Positions 31,138-39,985 of a stretch of DNA of 64,000 nt are shown piece by piece (position 1 is the first letter of the stretch; every line of letters starts with the position of its first letter). The stretch covers positions 11,718,001 to 11,782,000 of the forward strand of contig NZ_CP085193.1 in NCBI RefSeq assembly GCF_024298965.1, written 5' to 3'. Made by a program: the position numbers and the translations under genes. The DNA comes from Streptomyces rapamycinicus NRRL 5491 (GTDB lineage: Bacteria > Actinomycetota > Actinomycetes > Streptomycetales > Streptomycetaceae). The notes beneath the pieces are model-generated. The model saw only the letters and a program-made list of their open reading frames with translations. It had not been told where the DNA came from and ran no database searches.

Positions 31138-33198
31138 TCAGTCCGCCGAGAGCGCGGGGTCGCTCATCCCCGCTCGGCCGGTCTCCACATGCCCGGCCAG
31201 CCGGCGCAGATAGCCGCTGTCGTGGTCGGAGACCACCGACAGGTCGTACCAATGGTGGCTGCGCCCGGTGCGGGCGGTGTGCACCACCCGCGCGCCCGGC
31301 CGGAGCCGGTAGTCCGCCTGCTTCTCCTGGTGGTAGCCGTCGGTGACGGTGAGCCGCAGCGTCGCGTCGCCCTGGTTGACGAGGGTCAGCTCGACCGCCC
31401 CGGTCGCCCGGTCGTGACGGGCGCTCACCTCGGGGCCCTCGCCGGTGGCGTGGCCGGTGAAGTGGCGCAGGAAACCGGCCGGACCGTGCACCTGGAGGTC
31501 ATAGGCGCCGTTGTCCGCCGAGGAGCGCTGCCAGCTGCCGGACAGCCGCTTGCCCGCCTCGACGGTGTAGCCCCACGGCCCGCCCTCATGGCTCGCGGAG
31601 GTCACGTGGAAGTGCGCGGCGGTGCCCTTGCCGTGGTGCACGAAGTCGATCCGCAGACCGCCGTCGGCGCCGGTCGTGGCATCGGCCGACAGGTCGTACG
31701 GCAGCGGCCTGGCAGGGCGCAGCCCGGACTCCTGCGGGGGCAGCGAGGGGTTCGCCGGGAGCGCCGGTACGTAGTCCGGGTGCCGCTCGTTGTCCTTGGG
31801 CCGGTAGCCGCTGGTGTCCGGCAGGGCCGGGACCTTCACATCGGTCCGGGAGAAGTCGAAGGCCTCGGTCAGGTCGCCGCACACCGCCCGCCGCCACGGC
31901 GAGATGTTCGGCTCCTCGACGCCGAAGCGCCGCTCCATCAGCCGGATGACCGAGGTGTGGTCCAGCGTCTGCGAGCACACCCAGCCGCCCTTGCTCCACG
32001 GCGACACCACCAGCATCGGCACCCGCTGCCCCAGCCCGTACGGGCCCGCGGGCTGCGCGGAGGAGCCGGCGTACAACTCCCCGGTGGTGTCCACGGTCGA
32101 GGCGCCCCGCTCGGCGGCGGGCGCGTACGGCGGCACCACGTGGTCGAAGAAGCCGTCGTTCTCGTCGTAGGTGATGAGCAGCGCGGTCCTGCTCCACACC
32201 TCGGGGTCGGAGGTGAGCGCGTCCAGCACCTGGGCGACGTACCAGGCGCCGTAGTTCGCGGGCCAGTTGGGGTGCTCGCTGAAGGCTTCGGGGGCCGCGA
32301 TCCAGGAGATCTGCGGCAGCTTCCCGGCCTTCACATCGGCCCGCAGGACGTCGAAGAAGCCGTCGCCGTTCTTGGCGTCGGTACCGGTGCGGGCCTTGTC
32401 GTACAGCGGGTCGCCGGGCTTGGCGTCGCGGTACTGGTTGAAGTACAGCAGCGAGTTGTCGCCGTAGTTGCCGCGGTAGGCGTCGTCGATCCAGCCCCAG
32501 CCGCCCTTGGCGTCGAGCCCGTCGCCGATGTCCTGGTAGATCTTCCAGGAGACCCCGGCCTGTTCCAGGCGCTCGGGGTAGGTGGTCCAGCCGTAGCCGG
32601 CCTCCGCGTTGTCCAGCACCGGGCCGCCGCCCTTGCCGTCGTTCCCGGTGTAACCGGACCACAGGTAGTAGCGGTTGGGGTCCGTGGAGCCGATGAACGA
32701 GCAGTGGTAGGCGTCGCAGATGGTGAAGGTGTCGGCCAGCGCGTAGTGGAACGGAATGTCCTCGCGGGTCAGATACGCCATGGTGGTGGCCGACTTCGAG
32801 GGCACCCACTTGTCGTACGCGCCGTCGTTGAACGCCACATGGCCGTCGCCCCAGCCGTGCGGCAGGTCCTGGAGGAACTGCAGCCCGAGGTCGTTCACCT
32901 CGGGACGGAACGGCAGGACCTCCTTGGAGCCGTCGGACTGGTGCCACACCGGCTTGCCGCTGGGCAGCCGCACCGGCCGCGGATCGCCGAATCCCCGTAC
33001 CCCGCGCAGGGTTCCGAAGTAGTGGTCGAAGGAGCGGTTCTCCTGCATCAGCACGACGATGTGCTCGATGTCCCGCAGGCTTCCGGTCCGGCGGTTCGCC
33101 GGAATCTCCGCGGCGCGCGCGATGCTGGCGGAGAGGAGGGACATGGCCGTGCCGGTGCCGGCAAGTTGCATGAATCTTCGACGGTCTATGGAGGTCAT
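31138..33198 (-). CDS. Phosphocholine-specific phospholipase C, Tat-exported
   Basis: A 686-residue enzyme of the bacterial phosphoesterase (PlcH/PlcN) family. The Tat signal is TSIDRRRFMQLAGTG. Catalytic-domain motifs are VVLMQENRSFDHYFGTLRG (metal-ligand Glu/Asn), the DAYHCSFIGSTDPNRYYLWSG segment and LITYDENDGFFDHVVPP. The last ~200 residues form two beta-sandwich repeats typical of these phospholipases. It hydrolyses phosphatidylcholine or sphingomyelin outside the cell and often helps phosphate scavenging. The ATG at 33198 is chosen because the Tat motif follows at once. No PHO box was identified by eye. Confidence 0.92.
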   Translation of the reverse strand: MTSIDRRRFMQLAGTGTAMSLLSASIARAAEIPANRRTGSLRDIEHIVVLMQENRSFDHYFGTLRGVRGFGDPRPVRLPSGKPVWHQSDGSKEVLPFRPEVNDLGLQFLQDLPHGWGDGHVAFNDGAYDKWVPSKSATTMAYLTREDIPFHYALADTFTICDAYHCSFIGSTDPNRYYLWSGYTGNDGKGGGPVLDNAEAGYGWTTYPERLEQAGVSWKIYQDIGDGLDAKGGWGWIDDAYRGNYGDNSLLYFNQYRDAKPGDPLYDKARTGTDAKNGDGFFDVLRADVKAGKLPQISWIAAPEAFSEHPNWPANYGAWYVAQVLDALTSDPEVWSRTALLITYDENDGFFDHVVPPYAPAAERGASTVDTTGELYAGSSAQPAGPYGLGQRVPMLVVSPWSKGGWVCSQTLDHTSVIRLMERRFGVEEPNISPWRRAVCGDLTEAFDFSRTDVKVPALPDTSGYRPKDNERHPDYVPALPANPSLPPQESGLRPARPLPYDLSADATTGADGGLRIDFVHHGKGTAAHFHVTSASHEGGPWGYTVEAGKRLSGSWQRSSADNGAYDLQVHGPAGFLRHFTGHATGEGPEVSARHDRATGAVELTLVNQGDATLRLTVTDGYHQEKQADYRLRPGARVVHTARTGRSHHWYDLSVVSDHDSGYLRRLAGHVETGRAGMSDPALSAD

Positions 33199-33590
33199 GG
33201 CGCTCCGGTCTCCTGTGGCGTTCGAAGGGAAGCGGGGGAACCGGTGCAGTCTCTTCCGCCAAGACGGTACGGACAACGGCGGATGGGCGAAACGGCGGGA
33301 AAGCCTCCGTAAATCTTGATCGTGGGCCGGATCCTTGTCGTGGGCTCTTCCCGCATGCCCATACGGTCAGGAATCGGACCGATGTGACGTACGGCGCACC
33401 GGATGGACCGGCGGCCATGGAGGCGAACTCCGTTTCGCCATGCCGAGGAAGGGCACGCGAACAGTGTGCTTCGGACCGGAGGCACGCCACGGGAGCAGCC
33501 CGGCTGCGGAAGGCGTGTTCACGGTCGCCCGAGTTGTCCGGATTGCCAGATCCTGTGGTGACACCGACGACAGCCCAAGGGAGACCGCCC
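33199..33590. other. Divergent intergenic region, no gene
   Basis: About 390 bp between the phospholipase C and sigma factor starts. It is less GC-rich near 33300-33320 and must hold both promoters. I see no convincing ORF, RNA or strong dyad. The GNNTNN...GGGTAY motif expected for autoregulation by a SigB-type factor was not found. Confidence 0.6.
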
Positions 33591-34397
33591 ATGACGTCCG
33601 CACGAGCACACCCCCGAACACACCCCAAGCACGCACACGACGACGCCCCCGACACCTCCGCCGACTTCCGCCGGATCGCCGATCTGCCGGACGGTCAGGA
33701 GAGGGAGACCCTGCGACAGGATGTCGTCCGGGCCTGGATGCCGATGGCCGAGCGCATCGCCGCACAGTTCCGCAATCGCGGTGAAAGCTCCGAGGATCTG
33801 CGGCAGGTGGCCATGGTCGGACTGGTCAAGGCGGTCAAGCGCTATGAGCCGGACCGGGGTTCGGCCTTCGAGAGCTACGCCGTCCCCACCGTGGTCGGAG
33901 AGGTCAAGCGGCACTTCCGCGACCACATGTGGGGCCTGCACGTCCCGCGCCGGGTCCAGGAGCTGCGCAACCGGGTCCGCACCGCCGTGCAGGAGCTGAC
34001 CCGCTCACCGGACGACCGTTCGCCCAGCGTCAAGGACATCGCCCGGCACACCGGCATGACCGAGGAGGACGTCCTCGTCGGCATGGAGGCGCTCGACAGC
34101 TTCCGCACGCTGTCGCTGGACGCCGCACTGCGCGGCGCCGACGACGGCTACGCACTGGTGGACACCCTCGGCGCCACCGAGTCCTCCTACGAGCGGGTGG
34201 TCCAGCGCGAATCCCTCAAGCCGTGCCTGCGCAGGCTTCCCGAGCGGGAGCGGGAGATCCTCTACCTGCGATTCTTCTGCGACGAGACCCAGAGCCGGAT
34301 CGCCGATCGGCTCGGCATCTCCCAGATGCATGTCTCCCGGCTCATCAACCGCACCTGCGCCCACCTGGGCCAGGAGGTCGGCGCCCGTGCCGCGTGA
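33591..34397 (+). CDS. SigB/SigF/SigG-family RNA polymerase sigma factor
   Basis: A 268-residue group 3 sigma factor. Region 2 is visible as IAAQFRNRGESSEDLRQVAMVGLVKAVKRYEPDRGSAFESYA (~65-110), region 3 as SVKDIARHTGMTEEDVLVGMEAL, and region 4 as LPEREREILYLRFFCDETQSRIADRLGISQMHVSRLI. The N-terminal His/Asp-rich 35 residues are variable. In Streptomyces such factors direct stress and development responses under anti-sigma control; no anti-sigma gene is adjacent. ATG at 33591 has AAGGGAGA upstream, so the longer upstream frame is not used. Its 3' end overlaps the convergent DksA-like gene. Confidence 0.9.
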   Translation: MTSARAHPRTHPKHAHDDAPDTSADFRRIADLPDGQERETLRQDVVRAWMPMAERIAAQFRNRGESSEDLRQVAMVGLVKAVKRYEPDRGSAFESYAVPTVVGEVKRHFRDHMWGLHVPRRVQELRNRVRTAVQELTRSPDDRSPSVKDIARHTGMTEEDVLVGMEALDSFRTLSLDAALRGADDGYALVDTLGATESSYERVVQRESLKPCLRRLPEREREILYLRFFCDETQSRIADRLGISQMHVSRLINRTCAHLGQEVGARAA

Positions 34398-34903
34398 CGC
34401 CCACGCCCCCGGCGGCCCGCGTGCCCACGCCCGCTGCCCGGGTGACGCCCACGCCCCCGGCGGCCACGGCCGCGCGCCCGGACGCCGTGCGCGGGGCGCG
34501 CGTCATCAGTCGCCCGATCAGCCGCCCGGCCCCGCCCCCGCTCCCCGGCGCATACGACGCACAGCTCCGCGTGGGGCAGGGCCAGCGCCCGCTCCCGGCC
34601 CTGAGGCCGGCCGCACCGCGTGCAGATCCCGAAGGATCCGCCGCGCAGCCGGTCCAGCGCCGCGACGGTCCGCTCCAGCAGGGCCGCGTCCGTCTCCGCC
34701 CGCGAGTGGAGCTCCCTGAGCGTCATGGCCTTGGCACCCGTGTCCGCGGCGTCGAGATCGCAGTCCGCGCGCAACGCCGAAGCGGTCTCCTCGTTCCGGG
34801 CGAGCTGCGACCGCAGCCGGTCCGCCTGCTCCGACAGCCGGGCCGTGGCCTCCTCCAGGTCCCCGGGCCGCAGCGGGCTCTCACTCGTCTCCGCTCTGTT
34901 CAT
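34262..34903 (-). CDS. DksA/TraR C4 zinc-finger family protein with abnormal C-terminal tail
   Basis: The first ~125 residues are a normal small DksA/TraR-like protein: a coiled-coil helix pair (LEEATARLSEQADRLRSQLA, RELHSRAETDAALLERTV) and the four-Cys finger ICTRCGRP...ELCVVC. Family members stop soon after the finger, but here the frame continues for ~85 Arg/Gly-rich residues and overlaps the sigma factor's last 136 bp before its stop. The tail coincides with a 24-bp direct repeat (34394-34465). The tail is probably not functional, or a stop has been lost. The DksA part is confident; the end coordinate is not. Confidence 0.65.
   Translation of the reverse strand: MNRAETSESPLRPGDLEEATARLSEQADRLRSQLARNEETASALRADCDLDAADTGAKAMTLRELHSRAETDAALLERTVAALDRLRGGSFGICTRCGRPQGRERALALPHAELCVVCAGERGRGRAADRATDDARPAHGVRARGRGRRGRGRHPGSGRGHAGRRGRGRHAARAPTSWPRWAQVRLMSRETCIWEMPSRSAIRLWVSSQKNRR
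34394..34465. repeat. 24-bp direct repeat at the sigma/DksA convergent junction
   Basis: The 24 bases starting GTGACGCCCACGCC at 34394-34417 recur exactly at 34442-34465 (period 48). The first copy contains the sigma factor stop codon. The duplication lies inside the odd DksA-like C-terminal extension and may have created it. Confidence 0.85.
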
Positions 34904-34988
34904 CCGCCGCACCTCCCTGCGCGTCCGCCCCGCCGGGTCCCCGCCCCGGCCACGGTCACTCATGGCGACGCACGCCTATCGTTGAGAT

Positions 34989-36101
34989 ATGCACGACACG
35001 GCGGTGACGCTGTTCCTCTGCGGCGATGTGATGCTCGCCCGCGGTGTCGACCAGATCCTGCCGCATCCGGGCGATCCGGAGCTCCACGAGCCCTACATCC
35101 GCGACTCCCGGGCCTATGTGGAGCTGGCCGAGGAGGCCAACGGCCCGATCCCGCGCCCGGTGGACTTCTCCTGGCCCTGGGGCGACGCCCTTGCGGTGCT
35201 GGACGAGGAGGCGCCCGAGGTGCGGGTGCTCAACCTGGAGACGAGCGTCACCCGCAGTGATGAGTTCGCCCCGGGGAAGGACGTCCACTACCGGATGAGC
35301 CCGGACAACCTCCCCTGTCTGACCGCGGTCCGGCCCGATGTCTGCGTCCTGGCCAACAACCATGTCCTCGACGGCGGCCGGCGCGGGCTCGACGAGACGC
35401 TCGACTCGCTGGCCGCCGCCGGCCTCCGGGTGGCCGGAGCGGGCCGTGACGCGGCCGCCGCGCGGCGCCCCGCCGTCGTCCCGGCCGGGGACCGCCGCCG
35501 GGTGCTGGTCTTCTCGTTCGGCACGGCCTCCAGCGGCATCCCGGGCCGGTGGGCCGCGACCGGGAACCGGTCCGGGGTCGACTTCCTGCCCGAACTGTCG
35601 GACGCCCGCGCGTACGCGATCACCGTCCGGGTACGGCAGCTCAAGCGCCCCGGCGACCTCGCCGTCGCCTCGGTCCACTGGGGCGGCAACTGGGGGTACG
35701 GCGTCTCACCGGACCAGATCCACTTCGCCCATGCCCTGATCGACGGAGGCGTGGACCTCGTCCACGGCCATTCCTCCCACCACCCCCGCCCCCTCGAGGT
35801 GTACCGCGGCAAGCTGGTCCTCTACGGCTGCGGCGACATGGTCGACGACTACGAGGGCATCGGCGGCTATGAGCGGTACCGCGACGATCTGCGGCTGCTC
35901 TACTTCCCCGGGCTGGACCCGGACACCGGCCGCCTGGTGAGCCTTCGCATGGTGCCCCTGCGGTCCCGGCGGATGCGGCTGGAGCGCACCGGCCACGACG
36001 ACGCCGCATGGCTGGGCGGAACCCTCGACCGGGTCGGGGCCCTCCTCGGCTCGCACGTCGACGTCCGGCCCGACGACGTCCTCACCCTGCGCCGGCCCTG
36101 A
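34989..36101 (+). CDS. CapA/PgsA-family metallophosphatase-like protein
   Basis: A 370-residue CapA-family protein: VTLFLCGDVMLARGVD at the start, NLETSVTRSDE (~80), VCVLANNHVLDGG (~120), SVHWGGNWGYG (~222), VHGHSSHHPRPLEVY with the metal-ligand His cluster, and VLYGCGDMVDDYEG. The family belongs to the calcineurin-like phosphoesterase fold and is linked to poly-gamma-glutamate or capsule synthesis, but most stand-alone members are uncharacterised. There is no signal peptide. Its stop codon TGA coincides with the left target-site copy of the MITE that follows. Confidence 0.88.
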   Translation: MHDTAVTLFLCGDVMLARGVDQILPHPGDPELHEPYIRDSRAYVELAEEANGPIPRPVDFSWPWGDALAVLDEEAPEVRVLNLETSVTRSDEFAPGKDVHYRMSPDNLPCLTAVRPDVCVLANNHVLDGGRRGLDETLDSLAAAGLRVAGAGRDAAAARRPAVVPAGDRRRVLVFSFGTASSGIPGRWAATGNRSGVDFLPELSDARAYAITVRVRQLKRPGDLAVASVHWGGNWGYGVSPDQIHFAHALIDGGVDLVHGHSSHHPRPLEVYRGKLVLYGCGDMVDDYEGIGGYERYRDDLRLLYFPGLDPDTGRLVSLRMVPLRSRRMRLERTGHDDAAWLGGTLDRVGALLGSHVDVRPDDVLTLRRP

Positions 36102-36217
36102 GAGCCTGTGTCATATCCCCGGCCGGGCGTGCGACGCCTGGCACGCTCCTCCAGCTAACGCTGGGAGGTGCCCCCTGACGCCGCACGCTGATCCGGCCGG
36201 GGATATGACACAGGCTC
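36102..36217. mobile_element. 116-bp miniature inverted-repeat element (MITE)
   Basis: Perfect 25-bp terminal inverted repeats (36102-36126 and 36193-36217, outer end GAGCCTGTGTCATATCC) enclose 66 bp with a smaller hairpin around 36150-36166 but no gene. TGA flanks both ends (36099-36101 and 36218-36220), a 3-bp target duplication of the TNA type made by IS5-group (IS1031-like) transposases. No transposase of that type is visible in the window. It probably also acts as a terminator for the convergent genes on either side. Confidence 0.85.
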
Positions 36218-36230
36218 TGACCCCGCCGGG

Positions 36231-37250
36231 TCAGACGATCTTCCAACGCACCAGCCCGCCCAGCACCAGCGCCCCGGGGATCAGCGGCAGCCACACCGTG
36301 ATGAAGCGGTACGCCAGCACCGTGGACGTGGCCGACTCGACCGGCGCCCCCGCCGCCACCAGCGCGATGACCAGCGCCGCGTCGACCGAGCCGATACCAC
36401 CGGGGGCGGGGACCACGGCGGCCACCGCCGTGGCGGCCAGATACGCGAGCATCACGTGCGCCGGCCGCACCTCGAGCTCGAGCGCCAGCGCGACCGCCAC
36501 CAGCCCCGTCGCCTGGAGCAGCGGAAACGCCAGCGAACCGCCCCACAGCGCCAGCGCCCTGGACGGCCGCATGTGCAGCGAACGGGCGTCGGCCAGCGCG
36601 GTGCGCAGGAACGTCATCACGAGCCGGCGCACCGGACGGATCAGGGCCACCCCGGCCACCAGCACCCCGGCCGCCGCGACCACCCCGGCCACCACCGTCC
36701 CGCTCACCGACTCCGGGAGCAGCGGGCCCAGCCGCAGCGCCTCGGGAAACGCCACGAGCAGCACCAGCAGCAACCCCACCCGGGCCGTGGCCTCCGCCAG
36801 GAAGTACAGGGCGAGCGCCGCCGAGGAGCGGGCGGGCGGCAGCCCGCAGCCCGTCATGAACCGGATGTTGACTGCGCTGGCGCCGATCCCCGACGGCAGC
36901 AGATGGTTGGCCGCCCCGGCGGCGAACTGGGTGGCGAACAGCCGCCTGGCCGGCAGCCGCTCCAGCACCGTGCCCTGCCGGGCGAACGACACCGCCACCC
37001 AGCCGAGCCCGGTGGTGGCAACCGCCGTCAGCAGCCAGTACGGATTGGCGGTGAACATCTGACGGGCGCCGGAGCCGATCAGCGAGCGGTGCTGGACCAC
37101 CCAGACGGCCACGACGAGCAGCGGCAGCAGACACAGGATCTGGCGCAGCGGCAGCCGCCGGTACCGGGACCGGCGCTCCGTGCGCTCCGCGGGCCGGTCC
37201 AGGGGCTGCTCCGCGGGGCGCGGCATCGCTTCAGGCATCGGTCCGGACAC
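36231..37250 (-). CDS. Lysylphosphatidylglycerol-synthase-type flippase domain protein (YbhN/AglD family)
   Basis: A 339-residue integral membrane protein with about eight hydrophobic segments. Family signatures: the loop FAAGAANHLLPSGIGASAVNIRFM (~110-133), ALALYFLAEATARVGLLL and the C-terminal VVPAPGGIGSVDAALVIALVAAG. Members are linked to lipid or glycolipid flipping and assembly. It is the last gene of a three-gene operon with two polyprenol-phosphate-mannose-type glycosyltransferases, ten bases after the second. That context suggests a role in exporting or anchoring a mannosylated lipid. Start choice among MSGPMPEAM is uncertain by a few residues. Confidence 0.85.
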   Translation of the reverse strand: MSGPMPEAMPRPAEQPLDRPAERTERRSRYRRLPLRQILCLLPLLVVAVWVVQHRSLIGSGARQMFTANPYWLLTAVATTGLGWVAVSFARQGTVLERLPARRLFATQFAAGAANHLLPSGIGASAVNIRFMTGCGLPPARSSAALALYFLAEATARVGLLLVLLVAFPEALRLGPLLPESVSGTVVAGVVAAAGVLVAGVALIRPVRRLVMTFLRTALADARSLHMRPSRALALWGGSLAFPLLQATGLVAVALALELEVRPAHVMLAYLAATAVAAVVPAPGGIGSVDAALVIALVAAGAPVESATSTVLAYRFITVWLPLIPGALVLGGLVRWKIV

Positions 37251-37259
37251 TCCTGTCGG

Positions 37260-38477
37260 TCATGGGATACGTGCCGGATACGGCTCTTGGCTCAGCATCG
37301 TCGCGGAGCGCGCGCCGCGCAGCGGGAGCGCGATCAGCAGGCCGAGGCAGATCCACACATAGGTGTTGCTGCCGAGGAAGCCGTCGACCCCGGTGGAGTC
37401 GACCCGCCACAGCCACACCACACTGCTGCACAGCAGCACGTACACCACCGCACCGGCCTGGAGCAGCAGCCTGCGCCGGGCCGGTGGCGCGTCCGGCCGC
37501 AGCCCGCTGTCGACCAGCACCGCCAGGGCCGGAATCAGCCACACCAGATGGTGCACCCAGGTGATGGGGCTGATGAGACAGGCGGTCACCCCGGTCAGCG
37601 CGAACCCGGCCCGCTCGTCCCCGACGGCCACCGCGGAGCGCACCCGGTGCGCCCAGACGGCCAGTACGGCGAGCACCCCGAGCGCCCACACCACCCCGCT
37701 CGGCTCCACCGGATCGACCAGCCGGGCCAGCACCCCTTCCCACGACTGGTTGGAGACGTAGGAGAGTACCCCGATCCGGTCGGTGTCCCACAGCGCCTCG
37801 GTCCAGTAGACCCGCGAGGCCCCCGGCGCCACCGCAAGGGCCAGCAGGGTGGCGGCCGCGGCGGTGGCCGTGGCGGTCGCGGCGGCGCGCCACCTCCGGG
37901 TGATCAGCAGATAGCCGATGAAGATCGCCGGGGTGAGCTTGATGGCGGCGGCGAGCCCGATACCGCAGCCGGCGAACCGGCCGCGCCCCGTGGACAGCAG
38001 CCGGGCGTCGAAGAACACCAGCACCAGCAGCAGCAGGTTGACCTGCCCGAAGCTGAAGGTGTCCCGCACCGGCTCCAGGAGGACGAACAGACAGGCCGCC
38101 ACCACGAAGGCGAACCACTTGTTCCAGCCGTGCCGCCGCACGATCGGCCCGATCAGCCAGGTCAGCAGGGTCGCCGAGGCGGCCACGTTGAGCACCATGC
38201 TCAGGGTGATCGCGGCCGGCCAGGTGAACAGGGCCATCGGCAGCATGCACAGCGCCGCGAAGGGCGGATAGGTGAAGCCGTAGTCCGCCCCGTCCGCACC
38301 GGGGATGGTGAAGTCGTAGATGCGGCCGTCCCGCATCCAGTGGCCCACCGCGTCGTAGTAGACGTTGAGGTCGAACCAGTGCCGGTGCAGCGGGACGAAG
38401 GCCAGGAACAGCGCCACCGCCACCGTGAGGGCGAGCGCCAGCACCAGCCGTCCGCGTGCGGTGGCGGGCCCCGTCAT
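37260..38477 (-). CDS. GT87-family (PimE/MptC-like) polyprenol-phosphomannose-dependent mannosyltransferase
   Basis: A 405-residue GT-C membrane glycosyltransferase with ~10 hydrophobic segments. Motifs are LHRHWFDLNVYYDAVGHWMRDG in the first extracytoplasmic loop, with the catalytic-type Asp, GFTYPPFAALCMLP, FSFGQVNLLLLVLVFFD, AAAIKLTPAIFIGYLL and SPITWVHHLVWLIPAL. These match the DUF2029/GT87 family, which includes mycobacterial PimE (alpha-1,2-mannosyltransferase). The donor would be polyprenyl-phosphate-mannose and the acceptor a phosphatidylinositol mannoside or mannan. Its ATG overlaps the MptB-like stop (ATGA). Confidence 0.82.
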   Translation of the reverse strand: MTGPATARGRLVLALALTVAVALFLAFVPLHRHWFDLNVYYDAVGHWMRDGRIYDFTIPGADGADYGFTYPPFAALCMLPMALFTWPAAITLSMVLNVAASATLLTWLIGPIVRRHGWNKWFAFVVAACLFVLLEPVRDTFSFGQVNLLLLVLVFFDARLLSTGRGRFAGCGIGLAAAIKLTPAIFIGYLLITRRWRAAATATATAAAATLLALAVAPGASRVYWTEALWDTDRIGVLSYVSNQSWEGVLARLVDPVEPSGVVWALGVLAVLAVWAHRVRSAVAVGDERAGFALTGVTACLISPITWVHHLVWLIPALAVLVDSGLRPDAPPARRRLLLQAGAVVYVLLCSSVVWLWRVDSTGVDGFLGSNTYVWICLGLLIALPLRGARSATMLSQEPYPARIP

Positions 38478-39964
38478 GCCGAACGCCCCGATCGGTGGCC
38501 GCCGGGGACGGCGGGCAGCGCGTCGCCGGCGGCGAACCCCGGCGCGTGCCGTACGCACCACAGCGCGCACACCGCCAGCGCACCCCCGCACACGGCGTAC
38601 GTCAGCTGCCGCGAATCCGGCGCGAACCCATTGGGCAGCACGGCCAGCGCGAGCACCCCGCTCCCGGCCACCACCGCCTTGCGCACCGTGCCGCCCGGAC
38701 CGGCCGCGGCGATCACGAACAGCCCCCACAGCACGTACCAGGGCCGGATCGCCGGGCCCAGCACGGCCACCGCGATCAGGCTCAGCCCCAGCGCGTACAC
38801 CGGCCGGGGGCGGGGCGGGCGCAGCCAGGCGGCCCCGATGGCCACGGCGGTGGCCAGCAGCCCCAGACCGTGCCACGCGGGCGCGGCCAGCGGCGCCAGA
38901 CCGCTGCCGACGGCCTCCAGCAGGGCGCCGGTGGCGCGGCCGAGGGTGCTGGTCAGCGCCCAGTTGTCCGGTGAGGCCGGGGTGGTGAGCGCGGAGATCC
39001 AGCCGTAGCCGGTGCCGGTCACGGCCGTCGCCACCCCCGTGGTGGCCAGGGACAGCGCGGCGGTGGCCGCCACGGCGCCGACGCGGCGCCCGCTGCCCTC
39101 CACCCGGCGCGCCCACAGCGTGGCGACCGCCAGCAGCCCCAGCGCCGCCGGGGCCTTGACCAGGGCGGCGAGCGTGACCAGCACCGCGCCACAGGCCGGC
39201 CATCGGCCCGTCGCGGCCACCAACCCGGCCCCGAGCAGCCCGAGCATCACGGCATCATTGTGCGCCCCGCCCACCAGATGCAGCAGCAGGAGCGGGTTGA
39301 GGCCGCCCAGCCACAGGGCGGCGCTCGGATCGGTGCCGCAGCGGCGGGCCAGAACGGGCAGCGCGAGCACCATCAGCGCCACCCCGAGCAGCGCGATCAG
39401 CCGCAGCCCGATCACCCCGAGCGACGGCTCGGCGCGCGAGGCGTGGGCGACGGCCGATTCGAAGGCCAGCGAGACCGGGCCGTACGGCGTCGGGGTGTGC
39501 TGCCACACCGGCGCCACCTCGTCCGCCAGCGGCCCGCCGAGGCGGATGGGGCCGTGGGTGTAGACGTCGATGCGGGCGTGCACCATCGCGCCCTGTGCGA
39601 GATAGCTGTACACATCCCGGCTGAACAGCGGCGGCCCGGGCAGCAGGGGGGCCGCCCAGGTGGCGAGCGTGATCAGCAGGGAGCGCGGGCCGGGCGGCTT
39701 CGGCCCGCGCACCTCGCGCCCCAGCAGCCACCACGCCGCGATCAGCAGCACCAGCCCGAAGTAGGTGCCGATCAGCCCGAGCGCCTCTCTCCCGGAGTCA
39801 GGGGTGAGGGCGTCCCCCACCGGTAGCGCTCCGGCGGTCGCCCCACCCGCTGCCAGGGCCACCGACCCGGCGAGCCCGAGGAGCCGGCAGTGGCCGGGAG
39901 CGACGGCGACACGTTGAAGGAGAAGGCGACGGACCAGCACCCGGCCAGCCTCGCGAGAGTGCAT
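38474..39964 (-). CDS. mptB: Polyprenol-phosphomannose-dependent alpha-1,6-mannosyltransferase (MptB-like)
   Basis: A 496-residue GT-C membrane protein. It has the MptA/B family loop LFSRDVYSYLAQGAMVHARIDVYTHGP (~115-141), VWQHTPTPYGPVSLAFES, LGGLNPLLLLHLVGGAHNDAVMLGL and AIRPWYVLWGLFVIA. In corynebacteria and mycobacteria MptB extends the mannan core of lipomannan from polyprenyl-phosphate-mannose on the outer membrane leaflet. It is the first gene of the operon with a GT87 enzyme and a YbhN-like flippase, so the trio most likely builds a lipomannan-like glycolipid. Confidence 0.88.
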   Translation of the reverse strand: MHSREAGRVLVRRLLLQRVAVAPGHCRLLGLAGSVALAAGGATAGALPVGDALTPDSGREALGLIGTYFGLVLLIAAWWLLGREVRGPKPPGPRSLLITLATWAAPLLPGPPLFSRDVYSYLAQGAMVHARIDVYTHGPIRLGGPLADEVAPVWQHTPTPYGPVSLAFESAVAHASRAEPSLGVIGLRLIALLGVALMVLALPVLARRCGTDPSAALWLGGLNPLLLLHLVGGAHNDAVMLGLLGAGLVAATGRWPACGAVLVTLAALVKAPAALGLLAVATLWARRVEGSGRRVGAVAATAALSLATTGVATAVTGTGYGWISALTTPASPDNWALTSTLGRATGALLEAVGSGLAPLAAPAWHGLGLLATAVAIGAAWLRPPRPRPVYALGLSLIAVAVLGPAIRPWYVLWGLFVIAAAGPGGTVRKAVVAGSGVLALAVLPNGFAPDSRQLTYAVCGGALAVCALWCVRHAPGFAAGDALPAVPGGHRSGRSA

Positions 39965-39985
39965 GGCCGGAAATTGACCTCGCGG

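Noticed and set aside
30319..33312. Very long open frames opposite or beside real genes (also 8390-11290 and 58595-60985 on the minus strand)
   Set aside because: They overlap confident genes in another frame, are Arg/Gly/Pro-rich, have no recognisable domains, and are the usual by-product of high-GC codon bias.
33384..33590. Longer N-terminus for the sigma factor
   Set aside because: The upstream in-frame stretch is low in coding character, and the ATG at 33591 has a good AAGGGAGA ribosome-binding site.
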